Of a DNA stretch of 64,000 nt, positions 51,635 through 61,195 are shown piece after piece. A program made the position numbers and the translations under genes. Numbering within the stretch: position 1 is the first letter of the stretch; each line of letters begins with the position of its first letter. The notes beneath the pieces were generated by a model, which saw only the letters and a list, made by a program, of their open reading frames with translations, did no database searches and was not told the origin of the DNA. Source of the stretch: UBA5158 sp040389045. GTDB lineage: Bacteria; Pseudomonadota; Gammaproteobacteria; DSM-16500. The stretch lies in contig JAZKAT010000019.1 in assembly GCA_040389045.1 (NCBI GenBank), forward strand, positions 12,992 to 76,991, given 5' to 3'.

Positions 51635-54600
51635 CTATTCAAGTTCGATGTTAATCGCTAACGAACGAATTTCTTTTATCAATACATTAAATGCTTCCGG
51701 CATGCTGGACTCCATGTAGTGATCACCATCCACGATGTTTTTATACATCTTGGTACGGCCACCCACGTCGTCTGATTTCACCGTTAACATTTCCTGTAAG
51801 GTGTAAGCAGCACCATAGGCTTCTAGCGCCCACACTTCCATTTCTCCGAAGCGCTGGCCACCAAACTGTGCTTTACCACCCAATGGTTGCTGGGTAACAA
51901 GACTGTAAGAACCAGTGGAACGCGCGTGCATCTTATCGTCGACCAAGTGGTTTAACTTCATCATATACATATAACCAACGGTGACCGGACGTTCAAACAA
52001 ATCACCGGTACGACCATTGTAAAGCCAGGTTTGACCGCTTTCCGGCAAGTCAGCCAGCTTGAGCATGGTTTTGATTTCTTCTTCCGTCGCACCATCAAAT
52101 ACCGGTGTCGCCATGGGCACACCGCCACGCAGGTTTTTCGCCAGACTAGTAATTTCCTCATCGGAAAGACTAGCCAGATTTTCTTTACGGGTATCGGTGT
52201 TATAAACCTGTGCCAGGAAGGTACGGAGGTTTTTAACGGATTGATGATCATTCAACATTTTGCCGATCTTTAATCCCAAACCTTTTGCCGCCCAGCCTAA
52301 GTGGGTTTCCAATACTTGTCCCACGTTCATACGTGAAGGAACGCCCAATGGATTTAACACGATATCAACTGGTGTACCATCCGCCATGTACGGCATGTCT
52401 TCAACGGGAACAATAGTGGAAATTACCCCTTTGTTACCATGACGGCCTGCCATCTTATCGCCTGGTTGAACACGACGTTTAACCGCCATGTACACTTTAA
52501 CAATTTTCAATACGCCAGGCGCCAAATCATCACCCTGGGTGATTTTATTGCGTTTGGCTTCATAAGCTTTTTCAAATTCCAGCCGTTCTTGCTTCAATTG
52601 CTTGGCCGCAGCTTCCAATTGTGAATTGGAGGTGTTATCACGCAAACGGATTTCAAACCATTTTTCACGTGGTACTTCGGTTAAATACGCTTTGCTGAGC
52701 TTGGTGCCTTTCTTTAACTTGTTAGGACCGCCATCCGCCATTTTATTGGTGAGGAGTTTTTCGATACGTTGAAATACGTCGTTTTCACGAATACGTAATT
52801 CGTCGGTGAGATCTTGTTTCGCTTTATCTAACTCACTCTTTTCGATATCTAGTACGCGAGTATCTTTTTCCACGCCTTCACGGGTAAATACCTGCACGTC
52901 AATGACCGTCCCTTCCATGCCGGTTGGAACCCGCAGGGAAGTGTCTTTAACGTCGGAAGCTTTTTCACCGAAAATCGCGCGTAATAATTTTTCTTCCGGC
53001 GTTAATTGGGTTTCACCTTTAGGAGTGACTTTACCCACCAGGATATCGCCAGATTTCACTTCCGCGCCTATGTAAACGATACCGCAATTGTCCAGCTTGG
53101 ACAGTGCGCTTTCGCCAACGTTAGGAATATCAGCCGTGATTTCTTCAACACCTAATTTGGTGTCACGCGCTACGCAGGTTAATTCTTCAATGTGAATGCT
53201 GGTGAAGCGGTCTTCCTGCACTACACGCTCGGAAATTAAAATGGAATCTTCAAAGTTATAACCGTGCCAGGGCATGAACGCGACCAATAAGTTTTGGCCT
53301 AACGCTAATTCACCTAAGTCAGTTGATTGACCATCCGCCAACACGTCGCCTTTGGCGATAGTGTCACCGATCTGCACCAAGGGACGCTGGTTAATACAAG
53401 TATCCTGGTTGGTGCGGGTATATTTGGTAAGGTTGTAAATATCAACGCCGGTTTTGCCGGATTCTGCTTCATCATCGTTAACTCGGACCACGATACGCGA
53501 TGCGTCGACATAGTCGATACTACCGCCGCGTCTAGCAACGTCGGTTACACCGGAATCTTTGGCAACAATACGTTCCATGCCAGTGCCGACTAGTGGTTTT
53601 TCAGTTTTCAACGTGGGCACGGCTTGACGTTGCATGTTCGATCCCATCAAAGCACGGTTTGCGTCATCGTGTTCCAAAAATGGAATTAACGCTGCGGCTA
53701 CCGATACAATTTGCTTGGGTGATACATCCATGAATTGCACGCGATCGGGGGTAGTCAATGTGAATTCGTCTTTATGACGCACTGGCACCAGCGTATCGGT
53801 CAATTTGCCTTTGGAATCGGTTGTGGCATTGGCTTGCGCAATGACGTAATCGCCTTCTTCAATGGCAGAAAGAAATTGCACTTCATTGGTTACTTTACTG
53901 TTAACCACTTTACGATAAGGACTTTCCAAAAACCCAAATGAATTGGTGCGAGCGTAAACCGCCAGCGAGTTAATCAAACCAATGTTTGGACCTTCCGGTG
54001 TTTCAATTGGGCAAACCCGGCCGTAATGGGTAGGATGAACGTCGCGCACTTCAAAGCTGGCGCGTTCTCTGGTTAAACCGCCCGGCCCTAATGCTGACAC
54101 ACGGCGTTTATGCGTAATTTCTGAAAGCGGATTGTTCTGGTCCATAAATTGCGATAACTGACTTGAACCAAAAAATTCACGGATCGCCGCAGTAATAGGT
54201 TTCGCATTGATTAAGTCCTGAGGCATGAGATTTTCAGCTTCGGACAAGCTCAAACGTTCCTTGACCGCGCGTTCAACACGAACCAGGCCAACTCGGAATT
54301 GGTTTTCAGTCATTTCACCAACGCTACGCACTCGACGGTTACCCAAGTGATCGATATCGTCTACTGTGCCTTGGCCGTTACGTATGCTGATCAGTGTTTT
54401 TAACACTGCAATAATATCATCTTTGGTTAATACACCAGGGCCGGTTTCTACAGTGCGGCCGACACGGCGATTAAACTTCATCCGGCCTACGTCGGATAAA
54501 TCATAACGTTCCGGTGCGAAGAAAAGATTTTTGAATAATGTTTCCGCGGCGTCTTTGGTAGGTGGTTCACCTGGACGCATCATACGATAAATTTCCACCA

Positions 54601-55711
54601 GCGCTTCCAGCGGGCTGTTGGTTGGGTCTACGCGCAAGGTATCGGACATGTAAGAACCATGGTCGATATCATTGATATAGAGCGTTTCAAAGGTTTTGAT
54701 TTTAGCTTCGACAAAAGCTTTTAACATGTCATTGGTGATGATGTCATTCGCATTCGCGATAATTTCACCGGAGTCTTTGTTAACAACGGTTTTCGCCAGT
54801 ACTTTGCCGAGCACGTATTCCGCTGGCACATCAAGATTTTTAATCTTGGCTTTTTCCAATTGTTGAATATGACGCATCGTGATGCGGCGATTTTTTTCGA
54901 TAAGGACTTTGCCCGCTTTTTTGAAATCAAACGGTGCGGTTTCACCACGCAGACGTTCTGGAATCAAATCCAGACTGAATTCATCACCATCAATATGGAA
55001 AACATTATTTTCAAAGAAAATAGCTAAAATTTCTTCGACCGTGAAATCCAGCGCGCGTAACAAAATGGTAGCCGGTAATTTGCGGCGTCGGTCGATACGA
55101 ACATAAATAGAATCTTTTGGATCAAATTCAAAATCCAGCCATGAGCCACGATATGGAATGACTCGCGCTGAGAATAACAATTTGCCTGAGGAGTGGGTCT
55201 TGCCGCGATCGTGTTCGAAGAATACACCTGGGGAACGATGTAACTGAGAAACAATAACGCGCTCGGTACCATTAATAACGAAGGTACCATGTTCAGTCAT
55301 CAATGGGACTTCACCCATATAGACTTCTTGTTCTTTAACATCTTTAACAACTTTGCTGTCGGCACCTGACTCTTTGTCATAATGCACCAGGCGTACTTTC
55401 ACCCGCAGCGATGCGCCGTACGTTAAACCGCGCATTTTACATTCTTTCACATCAAATACAGGCTCACCCAAGCGGTAGCTTACATATTCCAGTTCAGCAT
55501 TGCCGGAAAAACTCGTGATTGGAAACACGGATTTAAATGCGCCATGTAATCCATGGGACGCAAGATGGTTGGCATCAACGCCGGTCTGCAAAAACTTGGC
55601 ATAAGATTCAAGTTGCAGCTCAAGTAATGGTGGCGTTTCAATGGTGCTAGGATGCTTGCCAAAATCTTTGCGAATTCGCTTTTTCTCGGTGTATGAGTAC
55701 ATTGAACCCAT
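51635..55711 (-). CDS. rpoB: RNA polymerase beta subunit
   Basis: Catalytic subunit of RNA polymerase and target of rifampicin. The rifampicin pocket reads SSQLSQFMDQNNPLSEITHK then RRVSALGPGGL, wild type at the usual resistance sites (Asp516, His526 and Ser531 equivalents). 1358 residues (E. coli 1342). ATG at 55711 or 55702 may be used (MGSMYSYTEKKRIRKDFGKH). It follows rplL across a hairpin spacer. Confidence 0.98.
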   Translation of the reverse strand: MGSMYSYTEKKRIRKDFGKHPSTIETPPLLELQLESYAKFLQTGVDANHLASHGLHGAFKSVFPITSFSGNAELEYVSYRLGEPVFDVKECKMRGLTYGASLRVKVRLVHYDKESGADSKVVKDVKEQEVYMGEVPLMTEHGTFVINGTERVIVSQLHRSPGVFFEHDRGKTHSSGKLLFSARVIPYRGSWLDFEFDPKDSIYVRIDRRRKLPATILLRALDFTVEEILAIFFENNVFHIDGDEFSLDLIPERLRGETAPFDFKKAGKVLIEKNRRITMRHIQQLEKAKIKNLDVPAEYVLGKVLAKTVVNKDSGEIIANANDIITNDMLKAFVEAKIKTFETLYINDIDHGSYMSDTLRVDPTNSPLEALVEIYRMMRPGEPPTKDAAETLFKNLFFAPERYDLSDVGRMKFNRRVGRTVETGPGVLTKDDIIAVLKTLISIRNGQGTVDDIDHLGNRRVRSVGEMTENQFRVGLVRVERAVKERLSLSEAENLMPQDLINAKPITAAIREFFGSSQLSQFMDQNNPLSEITHKRRVSALGPGGLTRERASFEVRDVHPTHYGRVCPIETPEGPNIGLINSLAVYARTNSFGFLESPYRKVVNSKVTNEVQFLSAIEEGDYVIAQANATTDSKGKLTDTLVPVRHKDEFTLTTPDRVQFMDVSPKQIVSVAAALIPFLEHDDANRALMGSNMQRQAVPTLKTEKPLVGTGMERIVAKDSGVTDVARRGGSIDYVDASRIVVRVNDDEAESGKTGVDIYNLTKYTRTNQDTCINQRPLVQIGDTIAKGDVLADGQSTDLGELALGQNLLVAFMPWHGYNFEDSILISERVVQEDRFTSIHIEELTCVARDTKLGVEEITADIPNVGESALSKLDNCGIVYIGAEVKSGDILVGKVTPKGETQLTPEEKLLRAIFGEKASDVKDTSLRVPTGMEGTVIDVQVFTREGVEKDTRVLDIEKSELDKAKQDLTDELRIRENDVFQRIEKLLTNKMADGGPNKLKKGTKLSKAYLTEVPREKWFEIRLRDNTSNSQLEAAAKQLKQERLEFEKAYEAKRNKITQGDDLAPGVLKIVKVYMAVKRRVQPGDKMAGRHGNKGVISTIVPVEDMPYMADGTPVDIVLNPLGVPSRMNVGQVLETHLGWAAKGLGLKIGKMLNDHQSVKNLRTFLAQVYNTDTRKENLASLSDEEITSLAKNLRGGVPMATPVFDGATEEEIKTMLKLADLPESGQTWLYNGRTGDLFERPVTVGYMYMMKLNHLVDDKMHARSTGSYSLVTQQPLGGKAQFGGQRFGEMEVWALEAYGAAYTLQEMLTVKSDDVGGRTKMYKNIVDGDHYMESSMPEAFNVLIKEIRSLAINIELE

Positions 55712-55782
55712 ATTAAGTACCTCTGCATGATTGATCTGTAAAGCGTGCCCAAACTACTTTCCGCTAACCGGAAAATAGCAAA

Positions 55783-55807
55783 AGCCGGCGACATTAAGCC
55801 ACCGGCT
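55783..55807 (-). terminator. rplL-rpoB hairpin (attenuator-like)
   Basis: On the minus strand a 10-bp stem AGCCGGTGGC/GTCGCCGGCT (two G-U pairs) with loop TTAAT, followed by TTT. It lies in the 139-base gap between rplL and rpoB, where E. coli has an attenuator and processing site that lowers rpoB expression relative to L7/L12. The short T-run suggests partial termination. Confidence 0.7.
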
Positions 55808-55850
55808 GTAACTTAATCAGCTAAAAATCGTATCATTTACGATAAAGCTG

Positions 55851-56222
55851 TTATTTAACTTCAACAGTTGCTCCTGCATCTTCAAGCTGCTTCTTGATTT
55901 CTGCCGCTTGCGCTTTGTTAACACCTTCTTTAACAACCGCTGGCGCAGCTTCAACAAGATCTTTCGCTTCTTTCAGACCCAGGCTGGTGATGGTACGGAT
56001 AGCTTTAATAACGTTGATTTTGTTATCACCGCATTTGGTCATAATTACGTTAAATTCGGTCTTTTCTTCTACCGCAGCAGCAGCCGCAGCAGGAGCAGCA
56101 GCGGCGACAGCAGTCGCAGCAGACACACCAAATTTATCTTCCATGGATTTAATCAATTCAACCACATCCATAACGCTCATATCAGATATTGCTTGTAAAA
56201 TTTCTTCTCTACTAACGGCCAT
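55851..56222 (-). CDS. rplL: 50S ribosomal protein L7/L12
   Basis: Stalk protein that recruits translation GTPases. I chose ATG at 56222 (MAVSREEILQAISD); earlier ATGs lie too close to the GGAG. The dimerisation domain is MSVMDVVELIKSMEDKFGVS, then an Ala-rich hinge, then the C-terminal LGLKEAKDLVEAAPAVVKEG. 123 residues, standard. 32 bases after rplJ. Confidence 0.97.
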   Translation of the reverse strand: MAVSREEILQAISDMSVMDVVELIKSMEDKFGVSAATAVAAAAPAAAAAAVEEKTEFNVIMTKCGDNKINVIKAIRTITSLGLKEAKDLVEAAPAVVKEGVNKAQAAEIKKQLEDAGATVEVK

Positions 56223-56254
56223 GATTTTCATCACTCCAAACTATAAATTAAATG

Positions 56255-56785
56255 TTATGCAGCTTGTTGCTTTTGATCGCGAATAGCTGCCACGGTACGT
56301 ACTAATTTGCCATGTGGTTCTGCTAGTGTGCGCACCAATTTGGTAATTGGTCCTAACATCACTGACATCAACTGAGCAATAGCTTCATTACGTGTTGGCA
56401 AGCTTGCCAGCGCGGCCAGATCACTTGCTGGAAGTAATTTTCCATCAACTGATAAAGCTTTAACTAACAACTTTTCATTGGTTTTAGCAAAGTCGCGGAT
56501 TAAACGCGCCGCGGCACTTGGTTCAACTTGTGAAAATGCCAATAGTAACGGACCTACCAAAGCTGATTGCATGCACGCAAAGTTCGTTCCTTCAAATGCG
56601 CGGCTGGCTAATGTGTTACGCACGACGCGCATTTCCACACCAGCTTCGCGTGCGGATTTACGCAACGCGGTAAGCTGCTTAACGGTTAAACCGTTATATT
56701 CCGCAGCTACAACAGCAGTGGCTTTCTTCGCCATCTCTGCAACTTCTGCCACAATGGCTTTTTTGCCTTCTAGTCTCAGGGTCAC
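56255..56785 (-). CDS. rplJ: 50S ribosomal protein L10
   Basis: Base of the ribosomal stalk and, with L7/L12, autogenous repressor of this operon. GKKAIVAEVAEMAKKATAVV, LTVKQLTALRKSAREAGVEM and the C-terminal helix that binds L12 dimers. 176 residues. Start is GTG (ORF 56785) with AGGAGGTG upstream, a near-perfect ribosome site, behind a ~200-base leader. Confidence 0.96.
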   Translation of the reverse strand: MTLRLEGKKAIVAEVAEMAKKATAVVAAEYNGLTVKQLTALRKSAREAGVEMRVVRNTLASRAFEGTNFACMQSALVGPLLLAFSQVEPSAAARLIRDFAKTNEKLLVKALSVDGKLLPASDLAALASLPTRNEAIAQLMSVMLGPITKLVRTLAEPHGKLVRTVAAIRDQKQQAA

Positions 56786-56988
56786 TCAAACACCTCCTAA
56801 ACTTAATACTGCCAACTGGCAATATTTTTTGACGTACAGCAATACCATGAGGCATCACCGTCTGCGTAGGCTAATCTGCTATTCATGTTGAGACCTATGA
56901 ATACGATAGATTAAGCAAAAGCACCTACGGTCTTTGACGGTTATTGGCGTATTACGCGACAACAACCTTCACAAAGTCTTTCTAACTA
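56786..56988 (-). promoter_or_regulatory. rplJ leader (L10-L7/L12 autoregulation site)
   Basis: 203 bases between rplA and rplJ. It has no reading frame of its own, a 9-bp hairpin AATATTGCC/GGCAGTATT (56805-56826) directly before the ribosome site, and the block GCCTACGCAGACGGTGATGC, which resembles the E. coli L10 leader. By analogy it is bound by L10(L12)4 to repress translation. Confidence 0.6.
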
Positions 56989-57684
56989 CTAAGCACCTGC
57001 GCTTGAAACATCAACTTGCAAACCCGGGCCCATGGTGCTGGAAATGGTTACTTTTTTGAAGTAAACACCTTTCGCGCTGCTGGGCTTGCCTTTTTTCAAG
57101 GCGGTTAAAATGGTTTCAAAATTTTCTGATAAATCTTCAACTTTAAAATCTATTTTGCCGATAGTGCAATGGACGACGCCGCCTTTATCAGTACGATAAC
57201 GAACCTGGCCCATCTTGGCATTCTTGACCGCGGTAGCAACATCCGCCGTTACCGTGCCGTCTTTTGGATTTGGCATCAAACCACGTGGCCCAAGAATCTG
57301 GCCTAATTGACCGACAATACGCATGGCATCGGGTGAAGCAATCACGATGTCAAAATTAATTTCGCCACCTTTCACTTTTTCAGCCATATCTTCCAGGCCC
57401 ACAAAGTCAGCGCCAGCTTTGCTAGCGGCTTCCGCATTTGCGCCTGAGGTAAATACCGCAACTTTAATTTCGCGGCCGGTACCTTTTGGTAATACCACAG
57501 CACCACGCACTGCCTGGTCCGATTTACGTGGATCAACCCCAAGGTTAATACTCAAATCCACGCTTTCACGGAATTTCGCCGCGGGCATTTCTTTTAATAA
57601 GGTTATTGCTTCTTTTACCGAGTAAACTTTGCCAGCTGGCAATTTTTCACGGATGGAACGGGTACGCTTTGAGACATGTGCCAT
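56989..57684 (-). CDS. rplA: 50S ribosomal protein L1
   Basis: Forms the L1 stalk at the tRNA exit site and, in E. coli, represses the L11 operon by binding its mRNA. KFRESVDLSINLGVDPRKSD, RGAVVLPKGTGREIKVAVF, LGQILGPRGLMPNPKDGTVT and TISSTMGPGLQVD. 231 residues. Starts 2 bases after rplK, so the two are coupled. Confidence 0.97.
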   Translation of the reverse strand: MAHVSKRTRSIREKLPAGKVYSVKEAITLLKEMPAAKFRESVDLSINLGVDPRKSDQAVRGAVVLPKGTGREIKVAVFTSGANAEAASKAGADFVGLEDMAEKVKGGEINFDIVIASPDAMRIVGQLGQILGPRGLMPNPKDGTVTADVATAVKNAKMGQVRYRTDKGGVVHCTIGKIDFKVEDLSENFETILTALKKGKPSSAKGVYFKKVTISSTMGPGLQVDVSSAGA

Positions 57685-57686
57685 GA

Positions 57687-58124
57687 TTATTTCACTCCTT
57701 CAACTTCAACGCCCATACTACGTGCGCTACCAGCGATTGAACGCATAGCGGCTTCTAAACTTGCGGCGTTTAAGTCAGGCATTTTAATCAACGCAATTTC
57801 TTCAACTTGCTTACGGGTCAGCTTGCCAACTTTATTGGTGTTAGGAACACTACTGCCCTTGGTAAGCCCAGCAGCTTCTTTAATTAAATGGGAAGCGGGT
57901 GGTGTTTTGATGATGAATTTAAAACTTCTATCTTCAAATACACTGATTTCAACTGGCAACGGTTTGCCAGCGCGATCCGGGGTCTGGGTTTGCGCGTTAA
58001 ACGCTTTGCAGAACTCCATGATGTTCACACCGTGTTGACCAAGCGCCGGACCTACTGGCGGACTGGGGTTTGCAGCTGCGCCTTTCACTTGCAGCTTGAT
58101 GATCGATTTTAATTTACTAGCCAT
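57687..58124 (-). CDS. rplK: 50S ribosomal protein L11
   Basis: GTPase-associated-centre protein, needed for the stringent response through RelA. IIKLQVKGAAANPSPPVGPA, LGQHGVNIMEFCKAFNAQT and the C-terminal ARSMGVEVEGVK. The Pro-rich N-terminal switch is intact. 145 residues. An 84-base spacer separates it from nusG and could hold the L1-binding leader. Confidence 0.97.
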   Translation of the reverse strand: MASKLKSIIKLQVKGAAANPSPPVGPALGQHGVNIMEFCKAFNAQTQTPDRAGKPLPVEISVFEDRSFKFIIKTPPASHLIKEAAGLTKGSSVPNTNKVGKLTRKQVEEIALIKMPDLNAASLEAAMRSIAGSARSMGVEVEGVK

Positions 58125-58208
58125 TTTTATTTCTCCACTTTGGGTATTAGCGCTTTTAAAAGCTCCCCTGTTTTACTCGCATCCAGTCACGATGACTGAA
58201 TGAATACA

Positions 58209-58757
58209 TCAACTACCTTTTTCAACCTGGTCGAACTGCAATTCCACCGGTGTGGAACGACCAAAGATCAGCACCGCTACGCGTAAGCGGTTCTTTTCAT
58301 AATTCACTTCTTCAACGGTTCCATTAAAGTCAGCAAAAGGTCCGTCAATGACGCGAACCAATTCACCAATTTCAAAGAGAACTTTTGGTTTCGGTTTGTC
58401 AGTACTATCTTGCATACGCTGCAAAATGGTTTCTGCTTCTTTCGGACTGATTGGCGCTGGCTTGTCGCTAGTGCCACCAATAAATCCTAATACTTTTGGA
58501 ATCGAGCGCACTAAGTGCCAGGTTTGGTCATCCATATCCATTTCAACCAATACATAGCCCGGAAAAAATTTGCGTTCGCTTTTGCGTTTTTGCCCTGCTC
58601 GCAATTCCACGACTTCTTCGGTAGGTACTAAAATCTGCCCGAATTTCTCGTCAATCTGATCAAGCACAATGCGTTCACTCAAGGCTTGTTTCACATAATT
58701 TTCATAGCCAGAGTATGCATGAACAACGTACCAGCGCTTTTTTTTCTGCTCTGTCAT
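58209..58757 (-). CDS. nusG: Transcription antitermination factor NusG
   Basis: Binds RNA polymerase and couples it to Rho and the ribosome. The start is ATG at 58757 (MTEQKKKRWYVVHAYSGYEN) with GAGGA upstream; the frame is open to 58784. KFFPGYVLVEMDMDDQTWHL and the KOW domain VRVIDGPFADFNGTVEEVNY. 182 residues. Two bases after secE. Confidence 0.97.
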   Translation of the reverse strand: MTEQKKKRWYVVHAYSGYENYVKQALSERIVLDQIDEKFGQILVPTEEVVELRAGQKRKSERKFFPGYVLVEMDMDDQTWHLVRSIPKVLGFIGGTSDKPAPISPKEAETILQRMQDSTDKPKPKVLFEIGELVRVIDGPFADFNGTVEEVNYEKNRLRVAVLIFGRSTPVELQFDQVEKGS

Positions 58758-58759
58758 GT

Positions 58760-59140
58760 TTATCCTCTTTGCCCGGTAAGCCAACCGACTACGCGCAATA
58801 AAATACCATCAACACCCCATAGAATGAGGGCAAGTAAAACCACAACACCGGCTATTAACAGTGTTATTTGAATTGTCTCCTGACGCGTTGGCCATACGAC
58901 TTTACGTAATTCCATGCGTGATTCGCGCGCAAATTCCACCAATTGCTTTCCCTGAGTCGTCTGGAAAACAACAGCGGCGGACACTGCTAGCAAAAACAGC
59001 CATGCCAATAAACGCAATGGCCATTGTAATTGGTTGTAATAGTAATTAGCCGCTAAACCTGCAACAATTAACACTGCAACTAAAAACCACTTTAACCCGT
59101 TAAGCTTTGTTTCATGTTGATTTTCTATTCTTGACGCCAT
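58760..59140 (-). CDS. secE: Preprotein translocase subunit SecE
   Basis: Clamp subunit of SecYEG. 126 residues with three membrane helices (LKWFLVAVLIVAGLAANYYY, LRLLAWLFLLAVSAAVVFQ, TLLIAGVVVLLALILWGVDG) and the conserved cytoplasmic EFARESRMELRKVVWPTRQE, as in other gammaproteobacteria. It lies 55 bases after tRNA-Trp and 2 before nusG. Confidence 0.96.
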   Translation of the reverse strand: MASRIENQHETKLNGLKWFLVAVLIVAGLAANYYYNQLQWPLRLLAWLFLLAVSAAVVFQTTQGKQLVEFARESRMELRKVVWPTRQETIQITLLIAGVVVLLALILWGVDGILLRVVGWLTGQRG

Positions 59141-59195
59141 TATGCCTTGCCTTTGACTTTCGATTACTAAATTCCGCTATCGCCGTCTTAATCAA

Positions 59196-59271
59196 TGGCA
59201 GGCCAGGAGGGCCTCGAACCCCCAACCTGCGGTTTTGGAGACCGCCGCTCTGCCAATTGAGCTACTGGCCT
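59196..59271 (-). tRNA. trnW: tRNA-Trp (CCA anticodon)
   Basis: 76 bases including an encoded CCA. Acceptor AGGCCAG/CTGGCCT, discriminator G, anticodon loop TCTCCAAAA with CCA anticodon, and the T-loop GTTCGAGGC. It sits 9 bases after the tuf stop and before secE, a common gammaproteobacterial position. Confidence 0.96.
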
Positions 59272-59280
59272 ATGCGCCTT

Positions 59281-60471
59281 TTACTCTAAAACTTTCGCGA
59301 CCACGCCAGCACCTACGGTGCGACCGCCTTCACGGATTGCAAAACGTAACCCTTCTTCCATCGCAATCGGTGCGATTAGCGTTATTACCATTTGAATATT
59401 GTCACCTGGCATTACCATTTCAACGCCTTCCGGTAATTGGCATTCGCCGGTCACGTCTGTGGTACGGAAGTAAAACTGTGGACGGTAACCCTTGAAAAAC
59501 GGCGTATGACGACCACCTTCTTCTTTCGATAACACATAAACTTCCGATTCAAACTTGGTGTGCGGCGTGATTGAACCTGGCTTTGCTAATACCTGGCCAC
59601 GTTCTACTTCTTCACGCTTGGTACCTCTTAACAATACCCCTACGTTGTCGCCCGCGCGGCCTTCGTCTAACAGCTTGCGGAACATTTCAACGCCGGTGCA
59701 AATCGTTTTAACCGTTGGCTTCAAACCAATGATTTCAATTTCTTCACCAACTTTTACGATGCCTCTTTCAACACGGCCGGTAACAACGGTACCACGGCCT
59801 GAAATGGAGAATACATCTTCAATTGGCAACAGGAACGGTTGGTCAATCTTACGTTCTGGTTGTGGGAAGTAGTCATCCATGGATTCAACCAGTTTAAGAA
59901 TGGCTGGTACGCCAATTTCGCTTTGGTCGCCTTCCAGCGCTTTTAATGCAGAACCAATCGTGATTGGAGTCTTGTCACCAGGGAATTCATAGCTGGTCAA
60001 CAAATCACGCACTTCCATTTCAACTAATTCTAATAATTCTTTGTCATCTACCATGTCGGCTTTATTCAGGAAAACCACAACATATGGCACGCCTACTTGA
60101 CGCGCTAACAAGATATGTTCGCGGGTTTGTGGCATTGGGCCGTCAGCTGCTGACACGACTAAGATCGCGCCGTCCATTTGGGCTGCGCCGGTAATCATGT
60201 TTTTCACATAATCCGCGTGGCCTGGGCAATCAACATGCGCGTAATGGCGCTTAGCAGATTCATATTCAACGTGCGCAGTCGCAATGGTGATACCACGAGC
60301 GCGTTCTTCTGGCGCTTTGTCAATCTGGTCATACGCCATCGCCTGGCCACCAAACTTTTCCGCCATGCACTTGGTCAGGGCAGCGGTTAGCGTGGTTTTA
60401 CCATGGTCAACGTGACCAATCGTACCTACGTTCAAATGCGGCTTGTTGCGCTCAAATACTGCTTTTGCCAT
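59281..60471 (-). CDS. tufB: Elongation factor Tu, copy 2 (tRNA-tufB locus)
   Basis: 396-residue EF-Tu starting at MAKAVFERNKPHLNVGTIGH; the frame is open to 60528 but that reaches toward the tRNA. Motifs and copy comparison as for 42734-43924. It is co-transcribed with the upstream tRNAs (Thr-Tyr-Gly-Thr) and the downstream tRNA-Trp, as in E. coli thrU-tyrU-glyT-thrT-tufB. GGAGCGAATCC precedes the ATG. Confidence 0.98.
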   Translation of the reverse strand: MAKAVFERNKPHLNVGTIGHVDHGKTTLTAALTKCMAEKFGGQAMAYDQIDKAPEERARGITIATAHVEYESAKRHYAHVDCPGHADYVKNMITGAAQMDGAILVVSAADGPMPQTREHILLARQVGVPYVVVFLNKADMVDDKELLELVEMEVRDLLTSYEFPGDKTPITIGSALKALEGDQSEIGVPAILKLVESMDDYFPQPERKIDQPFLLPIEDVFSISGRGTVVTGRVERGIVKVGEEIEIIGLKPTVKTICTGVEMFRKLLDEGRAGDNVGVLLRGTKREEVERGQVLAKPGSITPHTKFESEVYVLSKEEGGRHTPFFKGYRPQFYFRTTDVTGECQLPEGVEMVMPGDNIQMVITLIAPIAMEEGLRFAIREGGRTVGAGVVAKVLE

Positions 60472-60518
60472 TGGATTCGCTCCTATACTCTTGATCAGTA
60501 CAAAAAACCTTACATAAC

Positions 60519-60594
<76 letters not shown>

Positions 60595-60658
60595 GTTCAG
60601 AAGACAGAGGAAAAATGGCGGTTTGCATTGCCGTCTTTTGTCCTTATATCTTCTAAGC

Positions 60659-60732
60659 TGGAGCGGGCGATGGGAATCGAACCCACACTATCAGCTTGGA
60701 AGGCTGAAGTTCTACCATTGAACTACGCCCGC
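60659..60732 (-). tRNA. trnG: tRNA-Gly (TCC anticodon)
   Basis: 74 bases with encoded CCA. Acceptor GCGGGCG/CGCCCGC, anticodon loop CTTCCAA. Same order as E. coli glyT. Confidence 0.96.
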
Positions 60733-60844
60733 ACATCGATCAAACTTTTATCCTTATGCTAAGCTAAGATATTCATTTTATTATTCATTTTATATCTTAT
60801 GACCCGCTTTCGTGTACTGTCCCTTGAACACTTTATTCTTGGTA

Positions 60845-60926
60845 TGGAGGGAGAAGGATTCGAACCTTCGAAGGCAGAGCCGTCAGATTTACAGTCTGAT
60901 CCCTTTGACCGCTCGGGTATCCCTCC
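60845..60926 (-). tRNA. trnY: tRNA-Tyr (GTA anticodon), CCA not encoded
   Basis: 82 bases to the discriminator A, with a long variable arm. Acceptor GGAGGGA/TCCCTCC, anticodon loop CTGTAAA. After the discriminator the genome reads TACCA rather than CCA, so the CCA end must be added by the nucleotidyltransferase after 3' trimming. The other four tRNAs here encode CCA. Confidence 0.93.
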
Positions 60927-61024
60927 AAAAAAATTGAAGCCCTGAATTTTGCGTCAGGAATATTTTTATGTCAACAAATACTATTATTTTTCATGTAATT
61001 CTTACAGTCTTACAATACTGTGTG

Positions 61025-61100
61025 TGGTGCTGGCGCCCGGATTCGAACTGGGGACCTACTGATTACAAATCAGTTGCTCTACCAACTGAGCTACGCCAGC
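61025..61100 (-). tRNA. trnT: tRNA-Thr (TGT anticodon)
   Basis: 76 bases with encoded CCA. Acceptor GCTGGCG/CGCCAGC, anticodon stem CTGAT/ATCAG, loop TTTGTAA. First RNA of the tufB transcript, about 33 bases after the predicted start. Confidence 0.96.
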
Positions 61101-61139
61101 TTAGCTTTATTGGTTCTATCCCTGAAAAGCTGGTCAGCA

Positions 61140-61168
61140 ATTCTATGAAATTAGAAAATTAATAGCAA
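61140..61168 (-). promoter_or_regulatory. Promoter of the tRNA-tufB operon
   Basis: TTGCTA (61163-61168, minus) and TAGAAT (61140-61145) with an exact 17-base spacer, predicted start near 61133. It lies between the stop of the 459-residue gene and tRNA-Thr. Confidence 0.7.
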
Positions 61169-61195
61169 ACTTAATTTATTGTTTTTTCTGTCATT

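Noticed and set aside
51635..55711. Rifampicin-resistance change in rpoB
   Set aside because: The pocket sequence is wild type at the usual positions.
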